DNA of 64,000 nucleotides. It comes from Sycon ciliatum. Lineage: Eukaryota > Porifera > Calcarea > Leucosolenida > Sycettidae. The notes beneath the pieces were generated by a model. It saw only the letters and a list, made by a program, of their open reading frames with translations. It did not search any database and was not told the origin of the DNA. Below are positions 47,637 to 56,862 of the stretch, piece after piece (the first letter of the stretch is position 1; each line of letters opens with the position of its first letter). The stretch covers positions 22,756,748 to 22,820,747 of the forward strand of contig NC_088650.1 in the NCBI RefSeq assembly GCF_964019385.1, given 5' to 3'. The translations under genes were made by a program, and so were the position numbers.

Positions 47637-49598
47637 ATGGACAAGTTGAAGCCAATCATCCTTGATGACTCAGTGGAGTATCGAGTCTACTTTGCAAATA
47701 GCCCAGTAGACGAGGACTTCGCTTTGGCCACGCTTTCATCCTTGTCATCTAAACTGAAACAATTGTCATCTGGTTGGCTGTGGCACTGCGAGGAATTCAG
47801 CTTGGAATTGGTGAAGGCGAAAGTATCGGAGGACGAGCGGAGCTCTATACCCGCGCACCTCTACGGCGTAACTCACTTTGGTGATAATTTAGACGATGAA
47901 TGGCTGATCGTGTACATGCTATTGGAGGCGTCCAAGACCTTCACAGACCTAGTAGTATCGATTGAAGATAGTGATGGACAGTTCCTACTGATTGAGACTG
48001 CCAATGCACTACCGCGCTGGTTGACCCCAGAGCGTGCTGAAAATCGTATCTTTCTGCACAAAGGCCAGTTGCACATCATCCCAGAAGCTCGCCATCCAGG
48101 TGAGGTTGGTGTATATCCAGTCGGAACGCCGAGAATTTCTGAGGCTATCCAACTGATCAGTAACGGCACCTTTTCCACGGAAGCAGATGCGGCTGTGCAG
48201 GACTTGCTGAGTGCAAAACTGGCGATTTTCCCGGATCACATACACAAGTCCCGGCACATCGCCCAGTGTGTTTTGCCCGTATCCGCAGCCCATGTGTTAA
48301 CGCACGATCCTACCTTGGTTGCATCCGCTGTGCAGACATTCTATGGTCGGGATCCACTGCAGATGCGTTCGTGCCGCAACATGAAGCACTTTGCCCCAGG
48401 GCGACCTGAGGACAACCTCTGTGTGAACACGGCATTCACAAAGTGCCTCTATGCGCAGCTGAGGCAGCAGCGGTACCGGCCCGGTGTGAAGTCGGGCTGG
48501 CAGATGCCACCGCCGTCAGATCCGCAGTTTGTCAGCCATGACCTGGGTATGAAGCTGTCGTATGGCTTGGAGATCCTGCGCAAGCAAGCACCAAAGTCTG
48601 CAGGTGAGACTAGCAATACTGCCGAGCAGGATATCAGTGATCAGTGTATTGGACCTCGCTGGGACAAGTTCCTGTCAAGCTTGCAGGCCCGTGACTACTT
48701 CCGCGGAGAGATGGAAGGTTCCAAGGAGCACCAGCGACTGACAGCAGAGGCAAAGCAGTACTATTCATCTCAGCTAGCCAGGGAAGATGCTCCATCAACT
48801 GAGGTTGTGCGGAGGAGTACTGAAGTTGGCCGAAGGGTACAACATATTCTCGACAATGTCCCGATGGATGTAGAGAAGCTGCGACAAGCCTGTGCCCATG
48901 TCAAGCCAGCAGATAGTGAAGATTGGATGTCAATTGATCAGCAAGAACTCGACAAGCTGTTGCAGCAGTATCACTTTGGCTCGGATCCCAGTGCTGCGTC
49001 CCCCGCTGCCGCCGCAGACTCTGCAGCTCACCATCCATCACAAGCTGGACAACGGTATCAGCCATCAGTCGAACCCGGCGAGGAGCAGTTGAAGACCTTG
49101 ATCGACAGCATGAAGCAGTTTGTATCTGGTGTAGCTGGCCCCGAAGGCGCTGAGTTTCCAACCTCTAGCACTGGAGCTGTGAACTTTACTGCCGATGGTT
49201 TCGCCTCGGCCATATCCAGTTTACTGGGCGGTAACCATGACAAAGATGGCAGCGACAGTGACTGTGATCTGGCAGATGATTTGGATATTGGTGACTTCGA
49301 TGATGATGATGACGATGAATTTGAGGAAGGTAGCGAAGCAAGTGAGATGAAATCTTATGTTGATGAGATGGACCATCAGCTTGCACAGACTGACCTTGGT
49401 GGCAGTTTTGAGCGCGCTCAAGCACATGCTAGTGCTGGTGGGTCCTCTGATCTTCCGCCAGTCGACATCGACATGAACTTGGTCAAGAACCTACTAGCAT
49501 CGTACAGCGCTCAGGACGGACTGGCTGGTCCTGCTGGCAATATTCTGCATGGTATGGGACTGCAGATGCCTCAGCGCGATCCGTCATCATCTACGTGA
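47637..49598 (+). CDS. ECD: Ecdysoneless homologue (SGT1/ECD family), intronless
   Basis: 653 codons in one exon; human ECD is 644 aa. The start is the first ATG of the frame (47637), giving MDKLKPIILDDSVEYRVYF; the frame is open a few codons upstream without another ATG. Family landmarks in order: PAHLYGVTHFGDNLDDEWLI (about residue 78), VSIEDSDGQFLLIETANALP, NRIFLHKGQLHIIPEARHPG, AAVQTFYGRDP, NTAFTKCLYAQLRQQR and PPPSDPQFVSHDLGMKLSYG. An acidic stretch DFDDDDDDEFEEGSE lies at about 555, followed by a conserved-type C-terminal helix. ECD works with R2TP/Hsp90 and PRPF8 in spliceosome assembly and in cell-cycle control. Divergent from BAG1, convergent with kanadaptin. Confidence 0.93.
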   Translation: MDKLKPIILDDSVEYRVYFANSPVDEDFALATLSSLSSKLKQLSSGWLWHCEEFSLELVKAKVSEDERSSIPAHLYGVTHFGDNLDDEWLIVYMLLEASKTFTDLVVSIEDSDGQFLLIETANALPRWLTPERAENRIFLHKGQLHIIPEARHPGEVGVYPVGTPRISEAIQLISNGTFSTEADAAVQDLLSAKLAIFPDHIHKSRHIAQCVLPVSAAHVLTHDPTLVASAVQTFYGRDPLQMRSCRNMKHFAPGRPEDNLCVNTAFTKCLYAQLRQQRYRPGVKSGWQMPPPSDPQFVSHDLGMKLSYGLEILRKQAPKSAGETSNTAEQDISDQCIGPRWDKFLSSLQARDYFRGEMEGSKEHQRLTAEAKQYYSSQLAREDAPSTEVVRRSTEVGRRVQHILDNVPMDVEKLRQACAHVKPADSEDWMSIDQQELDKLLQQYHFGSDPSAASPAAAADSAAHHPSQAGQRYQPSVEPGEEQLKTLIDSMKQFVSGVAGPEGAEFPTSSTGAVNFTADGFASAISSLLGGNHDKDGSDSDCDLADDLDIGDFDDDDDDEFEEGSEASEMKSYVDEMDHQLAQTDLGGSFERAQAHASAGGSSDLPPVDIDMNLVKNLLASYSAQDGLAGPAGNILHGMGLQMPQRDPSSST

Positions 49599-49657
49599 TT
49601 TATGGGATATGATTCTTGGTGTGACCATGACATACTTTAGTTGTTTTTTCAGACTTG

Positions 49658-49970
49658 GGGCATGTTCGATTGGTTGCATCTGGATCCAGATCGATTGAGT
49701 GGATCCTTTGGATCCACCAAGGTCCAATAAAACGCCGCCGTTGATTGAATCTGGAATTATTTGAGTGATTTTTGAGGGTTTCCATGAGAGAAAGCAACGA
49801 TTTCCACATCATCACTTTTGTTCCTATCATTTGTACACGTACAGGGTACGATTTTTGGCAAAAAAAGGATCCTTTGGATCCGGTCAAACTTGCTCCCCGC
49901 AGCCCGAGGTGGGTTGATCGGATCCCAATCCAACAGATCTGAATCCGGAACCTACCAATCGAACATGCCC
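49658..49970. mobile_element. MITE in the ECD 3' region
   Basis: Inverted ends GGGCATGTTCGATTGGT and its complement are flanked by TTG (49655-49657 and 49971-49973). Palindromic GGATCCTTTGGATCC-type blocks lie inside. It contains an AATAAA (49726-49731), about 130 bp after the ECD stop, that may serve ECD mRNA. Confidence 0.65.
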
Positions 49971-50292
49971 TTGATCTACTCTCCGTTTCATGATTTCTTC
50001 ATGCCGTTCTCTTGGGATTCCTTGCTTGCTGCACAAATGGTTATAATTGTAGGTTCAAGTTTCATTTTCTCATCAAGGGCTGCTGGTTCAGCCTACTTCA
50101 CAATACGCACAGTCATATTATTGCATCTTGCTCATATATTGGCCGTTAGGTTTCGAATTACAAGACACACAGCTGTTGGAAGTGGGACAGTTGTGCAATC
50201 TATGCATTGTGACCCTATCTGGTACAAGTACACGTACATGGGTTCTGTGACGAAACAGATCGTATGAACCGCCATGCACCAAGTAGAATCTA

Positions 50293-50465
50293 CTGTAAAA
50301 GCAGAAAATTTCGGTGGTGTAATATTTTCGTTATTCTCCAAAATAGTACTACATGTATACAGTATTGGTTGTACCGAAATTTTCGGTGCGTTTTATTTTC
50401 GGTAAAAATTGTCGGCACCGAAGTTACCGAAAATAAAACACCACCGAAAATTTCTGCTTTTACAG
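50293..50465. mobile_element. TA-flanked MITE, CTGTAAAA...TTTTACAG family, copy 1
   Basis: Ends CTGTAAAAGCAGAAAATTTC, through GGTGGTGT, and its inverted complement are flanked by TA on both sides. Internal CCGAAAATT/AATTTTCGG motifs are shared in style with 58953-59160. Confidence 0.7.
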
Positions 50466-50757
50466 TACTACTACAGTACTGGAAGACTAGCAGCCGGAGA
50501 GACCCCTAACGAACAGAAGCACAGATAACCTGGCGAGTAACCACCCTCGGTCTGGCATGAGAAAAGCGCTGTCATTTAGCGAGTTTGAAAGTATGCAGCC
50601 GCATTGCTACCAAGTCTGGCCATACTACAGTAGTCTCGTTACTTTGAGAGTTGTTATCCACGAGGATGACTGTACTTGACATCGCTACTAGTTCAACTTA
50701 CTAATGAAATGAATTCAAGCAGCGCTTGATCCCTAACTTTCAGATAGGAAAACTACC

Positions 50758-50763
50758 TTTATT
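50758..50763 (-). terminator. candidate kanadaptin polyadenylation signal
   Basis: AATAAA on the minus strand, about 480 nt after the kanadaptin stop and beyond the MITE at 50850-51048. Position only; no other signal was seen closer to the stop. Confidence 0.3.
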
Positions 50764-50849
50764 TACAATGGACCCCAAACCTGTTTACCACAAGGTACCA
50801 AGATAAACACATTTCTGTACGAAACCGGCCGAATCATGTACATCGTACT

Positions 50850-51048
50850 CAGGGATGAATTTATCCGGTATCGCATCGCAGTTTGCTACGCAAAATCGAT
50901 CTACTGTTACTGAAAAATCACAGTGACACACAGAAAACTGCGATACATACATGTACAGGCTATGTATGCTTTTTGTAGCTTACGCCACAATTGAGATTTT
51001 GCATAGCAAAAACTGCTATACAAAAACCTGACAGTAAATTCATCCCTG
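50850..51048. mobile_element. 199-bp MITE with GTACT duplication
   Basis: Inverted ends CAGGGATGAATTTA and TAAATTCATCCCTG are flanked by GTACT on both sides (50845-50849 and 51049-51053). It lies in the 3' flank of kanadaptin. Confidence 0.7.
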
Positions 51049-51240
51049 GTACTACATGTACTTCGAAGTAATTTGTAAGTACGTGACCATAGTGGTGTAC
51101 AGACAAAACAAGGTCTGTATTAAATCATCGTCCTCTGTACCAGGCAAGCCAGGAAGAGTGAAAAAGAACTCAAGAAAATTTCAAAAGATATCTAACGTAA
51201 AAATACAATTCACAAAACACGAAACTACCGCAGCTAATTG

Positions 51241-53673
51241 TTAGTACCCAAACTTGGCATTCAAGTGGGTTTTGCCATCTCCGGATTGGTTCTTTGGTGG
51301 CAACCATGCATCCACATTGGGATCACGCTTCCAATCGTCCAGCGAGTCTTCTTTCACAGCGGCCTTGACAGAGCTTGCAGCCGAGGCCAATGACTGCTCT
51401 GCAACATGGCGCTGACGGCGCTTACGTCGCCGTGCCGACTTGCTTTGTGACTCCGAGTCGCCATCCTGCTCACCATCACCGTCCTCAGCACGCTCTGCTG
51501 GAGCAGTCGTAGCTGGCTGTGTAGCATCAACAGGTGGACCGGCCGGCAGTGATGGTGGCCCTTGCACGGTGACACTCCGAGGAAGTGCTCTCCGCTCTGA
51601 AGACGGTGGTGGTGATGGTGATCTGGCTCTAGACGACGGTGTTGCATCCTTGCGACTAGAAGTACTGGTGCCAGTTAAAACTGCCTCACCTGTGTCCATG
51701 TCCTCATCCTCCTCTTCTTCTTCTTCAACTTCCTCAGTGTGCCGTTCTGGCCGATGCTTGGGCTCAGGGGCAGCTGGTTTTGCTGTAGGAACACGCAGGC
51801 CACCACTGCTACCAGTAGGACGCTTGGCAACACCGACAAATCCATACGGCTTCTTCTTTGGCTGCGGCGACGACGCAGACTCACTACGAGGAGAGCCGGC
51901 CACTTCGGAACCAGAGGAGTTACCAGCGTCCGCTTTGAGTTCCGGTAATTTAGTCGGAGCAGTCAGAGCAACAAGCCTAGCAAGTTTGCTCTCTTCTTTC
52001 TTCAGGTCGGCAATAGTTTGCCGCAACTTGGCGCGCTGGCCGCGATCGAGTCGGTCATGGATGGAATTCATAAAGTCCTCCAACGACCCGTCATTATTTC
52101 CCTGAGCTGCCATGGCTTTATCCAGTTTGCCTTCAGCCTCCTTCACCTGACTCTGGATATCGGTTAGCTTCTTCGAAAGAGAGTCATAAGTCTCAACACC
52201 GTCAGCTGATTTATTCTTTCCTGACTTCTCCATTCGTTTCTGTCTCTTCTTTTCTGCCGTGCCAGTACGATCGAGGAACGAGTCCTCGTCCGAGTCGTAG
52301 AAGTCTTCGTCCCTTCGCCGACCCTTGCGACCGCCGTCTTTGCCCCCTTGATGCTCTCGCAGCATACCCTGAGCATCGAGTAGCCGACAAGCGTCCAGAG
52401 CCGCAGCAGCCATCGCATCTTTCTTCTTGGTTGCAGTTCCTTCACCGTACACGGGAGCGCCGGTGGCCGTCTGAATAGGCAGACGTACACGGCCAATATA
52501 CATGTGCTTGTTTCCAGAGCCGTCTTCATCCGTCTCAAACTCCATGTCCATTCCTTCTCGCTCAAAGAAGGTTTCTAGCGCTTTCTTCGGATCTTTCTCA
52601 AAGTACTGCGCTTTGCCTTGCCGGGCACTCAGCAGGGCTTCGAAGTCTGGCCGTTCTTCCATGATGGCTTCCTCCTCTACATCGTCCTCTTGGAACCCCC
52701 AGCTTATTGCATTCGGGTCATCGCGGTGTTTGATGATTTTCCCAGACTTCTTTAGGCTACTGGCAGTGTCTTGATCTCCACCACTGCTCTCATTCACGTC
52801 ACTTGCAAACCCGCGTGCCTTGCGCAGTCTCTCCTCCAACACTTGTCTCTCTTCCTCGGCGGCATCTGCTTCAATCATGGCCGCCGTAGTGTCCGGTTGA
52901 CCTGCTACTAGCACGTACATACGAGTACTAAAGCCAAAACGAAGCTGGTGACCCAGCCGTACACGGTAATACGTTTTGGGCTTGAGCTTCTCTTTGTTGA
53001 CCATTGTGTTGTTACTACTGCCCAGATCATACACGTAGAACTCATCACGTCCATCCGACTCTTGATCCTCATCTTCATCGTTACCAGGATTGTCCACATC
53101 AGACGAGTCGGCATGTGTCCTACTGGGTCTGCACTGCAACACAGCATGATACCTAGACGCTGACGGATGCTCAATCTCCACATCACATTGCTCGGACCGG
53201 CCAAACACCGTGAACGGCTTCTTGGACAGGTCGATGGTTTTCAGCAGCTGACCGTTCTTGATGACTTCTAGTCCATGAGTAACTGCTGGGCAGCCACCCC
53301 ACTTCGGTTCAGTGTACGGAACAGGACGTCCAGGACTACGGCTAGTGATGGGTTCAGCTGCTGCAGTCTTCACTGGAGCATCATCAGGTTTGTCGCCTTC
53401 CTCTGGCGCTTCTTCTATATTTCTGTCCTCGTCCTTTTTCTCAGCATCGTCACTGGGCTGAACAGTAGGCTCATTGGGTTGTTCCTTGCGCCTCGAATCT
53501 TTTAATTTCGGGTCAAGAAGCAGATCTGCCGATGGTACTTGGAACGAGTCGCCTGTTGGAATATCAGACGGAGGGGCCAGAGAATCAAGGGATGCCTCCT
53601 CAACCTTTCGCACTGGCTTTCTCAATTTCAATGTCTTCGTCACTACCGAGAGGTCTGTTGGGCTGTCAGACAT
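51241..53673 (-). CDS. SLC4A1AP: Kanadaptin (SLC4A1AP), FHA-domain nuclear protein, intronless
   Basis: 810 codons in one exon, starting MSDSPTDLSVVTKTL and ending NAKFGY; human kanadaptin is close to 800 aa. The segment VPYTEPKWGGCP leads into an FHA domain (about residues 133-253) with the phosphothreonine-binding GRS and SxxH features (FGRSEQCDVEIEHPSASRYH) and YDLGSSNNTMVN. A dsRNA-binding-like domain follows at about 360-435 (KKALETFFEREGMDMEFETD, then AATAxxKK-type ATKKKDAMAAAALDACRLL). The rest is acidic, coiled-coil and low-complexity, with a conserved C-terminal DDWKRDPNVDAWLPPKNQSG. The protein was named as an anion-exchanger partner and is mainly nuclear, linked to spliceosomal complexes. 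Convergent with ECD, divergent from MRPL34. Confidence 0.93.
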   Translation of the reverse strand: MSDSPTDLSVVTKTLKLRKPVRKVEEASLDSLAPPSDIPTGDSFQVPSADLLLDPKLKDSRRKEQPNEPTVQPSDDAEKKDEDRNIEEAPEEGDKPDDAPVKTAAAEPITSRSPGRPVPYTEPKWGGCPAVTHGLEVIKNGQLLKTIDLSKKPFTVFGRSEQCDVEIEHPSASRYHAVLQCRPSRTHADSSDVDNPGNDEDEDQESDGRDEFYVYDLGSSNNTMVNKEKLKPKTYYRVRLGHQLRFGFSTRMYVLVAGQPDTTAAMIEADAAEEERQVLEERLRKARGFASDVNESSGGDQDTASSLKKSGKIIKHRDDPNAISWGFQEDDVEEEAIMEERPDFEALLSARQGKAQYFEKDPKKALETFFEREGMDMEFETDEDGSGNKHMYIGRVRLPIQTATGAPVYGEGTATKKKDAMAAAALDACRLLDAQGMLREHQGGKDGGRKGRRRDEDFYDSDEDSFLDRTGTAEKKRQKRMEKSGKNKSADGVETYDSLSKKLTDIQSQVKEAEGKLDKAMAAQGNNDGSLEDFMNSIHDRLDRGQRAKLRQTIADLKKEESKLARLVALTAPTKLPELKADAGNSSGSEVAGSPRSESASSPQPKKKPYGFVGVAKRPTGSSGGLRVPTAKPAAPEPKHRPERHTEEVEEEEEEDEDMDTGEAVLTGTSTSSRKDATPSSRARSPSPPPSSERRALPRSVTVQGPPSLPAGPPVDATQPATTAPAERAEDGDGEQDGDSESQSKSARRRKRRQRHVAEQSLASAASSVKAAVKEDSLDDWKRDPNVDAWLPPKNQSGDGKTHLNAKFGY

Positions 53674-54121
53674 TGTGCTTGCAATTGTCTCCGTTCAAAT
53701 AAACCCTACAACAAAGCACCACCGCACAAACCCTTTATTGAAAGGCCTTAGGCAAAGGATTCCTTTCCACCAGGGACATGTGCTCAAATGCTTTCAGAAT
53801 CGTCAAACCACTACAAACTGCACCACCCTAGCTGGAAGCTCTGAAACATGAAACAGTACAGCTCATCGATCGTTTTGAATCGTCGTTTGTTTTACGTTCT
53901 GTTTCGACTTTCCCGTCTTTTTTTAGTCTTTTTAATTTTGTAAAAAGAAAATAATTATTATCGCGTCGTCCATGACAACACAAGTTGTTCGCTCATAGTT
54001 ACGTCATCTGGCCTCATTGGATCCATTTCTGGCATGTATGTTTGAAGGAGCGACAAAAAAACAGAGAGGATACTTACAGTCAAGTTAGGGTTGGCGATTA
54101 CCCCCCTGATCTTTGATCACG
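53674..54121. promoter_or_regulatory. shared kanadaptin/MRPL34 upstream region
   Basis: 448 bp separate the two start codons. The sequence is AT-rich without a clear TATA box. A bidirectional arrangement is inferred from spacing only. Confidence 0.45.
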
Positions 54122-55908
54122 ATGGCGAGCTCTCTGATGAGGCTTTTGCAAAAGCCAGCACAGTCCTTCTCTGCGCTGTGGTCACTATCAGCTTCTGCAG
54201 CAGCTCCACGGTAAGTTAGCACGTTTTTTAGCACAACATCTCTACCCTTGACTTTCTTAAGTTTCTTTGCATAATGTAATTGCATTGAAGTATTCTGTGA
54301 AAGTTGTTTGAGCACTTGGTGACAACACCTTACAGCTCGGGGTATTCTCTCTCCTCTCTGCTGCATGTAGTAGTTCGAACTGCTCACGTTCCACTAGGGG
54401 GATTATGAATGCCACTAAGCACATTAGTGTTGGGAAAACTTTGCTTCTCATGCAGCACTCACCAACATAGCATAGCCATAGGGTTGCAGCAAGCAGACTA
54501 CATGTGCTTGACAATGAGTAGTGATCATAGTAGCTGACTGCAGCAGCAGTACATTGATTCAATTTGAAGGCACGGACTTTCGCTCTTATCAGACTGCTAA
54601 CGTCTACTGAAATCAACACATCGTGTGTGTAGAAAATGCTGTTCAAAGTTCAGAACGATCCACTAGTACACTAGTACTGTGTTGCTAGACTTAGTAGTGG
54701 ACTAAACAATGCCACCGCTACTGTACATGTGCACTTCTTATGAACGTGGAAATCATGTCTGTGCCTGCATTTTTTGGTACCACACCCGAAATTAGTTTAG
54801 TCATGGATAATGGCATTTCTCTCAGCACATTTACATGTATGTGTGTATGCGTTTGTGTGTGGATTCGACAGTTATCTGGTGTTAGTCTTGATCTGCTTCG
54901 TTCAGATTCAGATCCGCTATTGTTGCTATAAGAGAAAATCTGTGGGCGCACATCCAGTGCATTTGCACATTTGCGTGCTTCCTTTGTGATGGGCGAATAC
55001 ATGTGTGTGTGCACGTGTAGTCGTGTACGTATGTGTGTTTCATGTTCAAGTATACTTTCCAGTCACATATCAACTACCATGCGGTCACAGTCAATTCTCT
55101 TCTTTCCTTTGTGCAGCAGAATAGGGCCAAAACAAAAAATAGGCTTGTTTCCGGTCGGCAACCCCTCAAAAAGGAGACTCGGTCGGCCGGAATGAAACTT
55201 TTTTGGATACTTTTTAGGTTCCTCAGTCGTTGTGGTATTGATGGACAAGAGCACCTACACATGTACATTGTACATATATCATGTCAAGGATCAATGTCAA
55301 AGTTGACTGACTCACTGTTCTTGTACAGCATGTGGTGTATTCCTGTTTTCGTACATCCTGAGAAATCAAGCAAACAGTTCAAGTCCTTCCAGCTCCGTTA
55401 TTCTAGCTCGTATCGACCCCGGAGGTTTTCGAGCCGACAGCTGAGAATCTCTGCTGCCTTGTAGGTGTTTCGATTTGACCGAGTGTTGACTCGTTTAGTG
55501 CACTTGCACACATGGCATTGCCACCGTTTGTATACATTTGGGACCAAAAACAGTTTCAGAATTTGGGAAAAAGTGGCCCGGTCGGCCGACCGGAAACAAG
55601 GTCATTATTTGTTTTGGCCTAGGCACTATAACTTATCAGGCAAAAGTGAACTCTGTGCATTGTCTTCGTGTCTCTAACATACTTGTGTGTCCTCTGTGTA
55701 ACACGTTTACTGTATCCGTAGCCCCGGAGCCTTGAAAGCAGTCGCGCCTCTGCAATCAGTACGATGCTGGTGCGGTGGACAGGAGTACAAGCCAAACTAC
55801 TTGCGTCGGCAGCGTAAGATCTGCCTGCTCAAGCGCCGGCTCACCCTCGGTGGTCTGCGCCTGCTGCAACGGAGAAAGATGAAGGGCAGATGGTACATGG
55901 TCGGTTGA
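54122..55908 (+). CDS. MRPL34: Mitochondrial ribosomal protein bL34m, two exons
   Basis: Exon 1 is 54122-54210 and exon 2 is 55722-55908, joined in phase with good GT-AG sites, giving 91 aa (human 92). Exon 1 encodes an Arg/Ser/Ala-rich presequence (MASSLMRLLQKPAQSFSALW) expected to target mitochondria. Exon 2 carries the bL34 core: EYKPNYLRRQRKICLLKRRL, then TLGGLRLLQRRKMKGR, matching the bL34 pattern of an aromatic-Pro start, a basic patch and a final RR..KGR. It is a structural protein of the mitoribosome large subunit. Neither half is recognised by a long open frame alone. The 1.5 kb intron holds a MITE. Confidence 0.85.
55134..55619. mobile_element. TA-flanked foldback element in the MRPL34 intron
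   Basis: Ends GGGCCAAAACAAAAAATAGG and TTATTTGTTTTGGCC are inverted and flanked by TA. Paired GGTCGGCCGACC blocks lie just inside. It ends about 100 bp before exon 2. Confidence 0.6.
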
Positions 55909-56862
55909 GTCGTCTTCACCATGTTTCTATGTCGGATTTTATCTGAACACTGCTGAGTTTGATCCCTATCAAACTATACCGCCTTGTGCCCTCGCTGAAT
56001 CTATCCATTGCTCAATCTGTACTGGAAGAAAGAATACTCTAATGTACACATGTGCCACACGGTCTGTTTGATTTGCTTGTCGGAAGCGGGCAGGCCCCGG
56101 GATAATGTTGTAACCTGAGTGACTGTGCTTGAAAAAGCGTATAGTAAACAAACAGCAAATTGCTGCCAACCTACTCTACGTTGAAAAAGGATAGAAAGAG
56201 AAGGTAAAAAAAGGAACAGTTCTTCTAGCATCAGCATCACTGACAAAACTATCACAGACACATACACAACCAAACCTAAGATGTCTAACAAGCATAAAAT
56301 CATAAAACAGTACTGGAATACAAGTCGAGCATAGGACAGCAGAATGCCAGCGCCGCATACTGCCACTTGACTTGTACACTAAAAAGTACGTAAAATTTGT
56401 TGAATCTCCACGTAGAACACAGAGATCAGCAAAACTATTTCCCAGTCCTCGTATAGGCAGTAAACAGATGGGCTTTATAGCATGAGCTGGGGGAAAACCT
56501 AGCAGTAGAAGCCGAGATACACGGAAAGCAGTAACCTATGTTGAAAATACTTCGGAGTAGGGTAGAAAGTGGTACCACAGGAAGGATGGCATGACTGGGG
56601 GAAACCCCTAAGAACATAATGTGACCTCTACAGCTTACAGGGGAGCAAACAAATTTCCTACCTACTCATGATTGCTACTGTACAACTGTTAGTTTTCAAG
56701 GTTCCCAACTATGGTAACGGACACAAAGGTTTGCCAATTATTTGCACACACACGCACACGAGTATGCATGGGTACTGGCAAGAAGAAGAAAAAACGAATA
56801 CGGTATAGTAGATGCAGTGACACAACGTGATTGTTGTCAGCACGCAAAGAAGAGCTGGGTCT
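55909..56862. other. spacer between the 3' ends of MRPL34 and flotillin
   Basis: No coding frame with recognisable content. Two 25-30 bp blocks at about 56460-56500 and 56575-56600 (GGGGGAAAcCC near TGGGG) look like a short inverted or direct repeat. Polyadenylation signals were not found with confidence. Confidence 0.4.
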
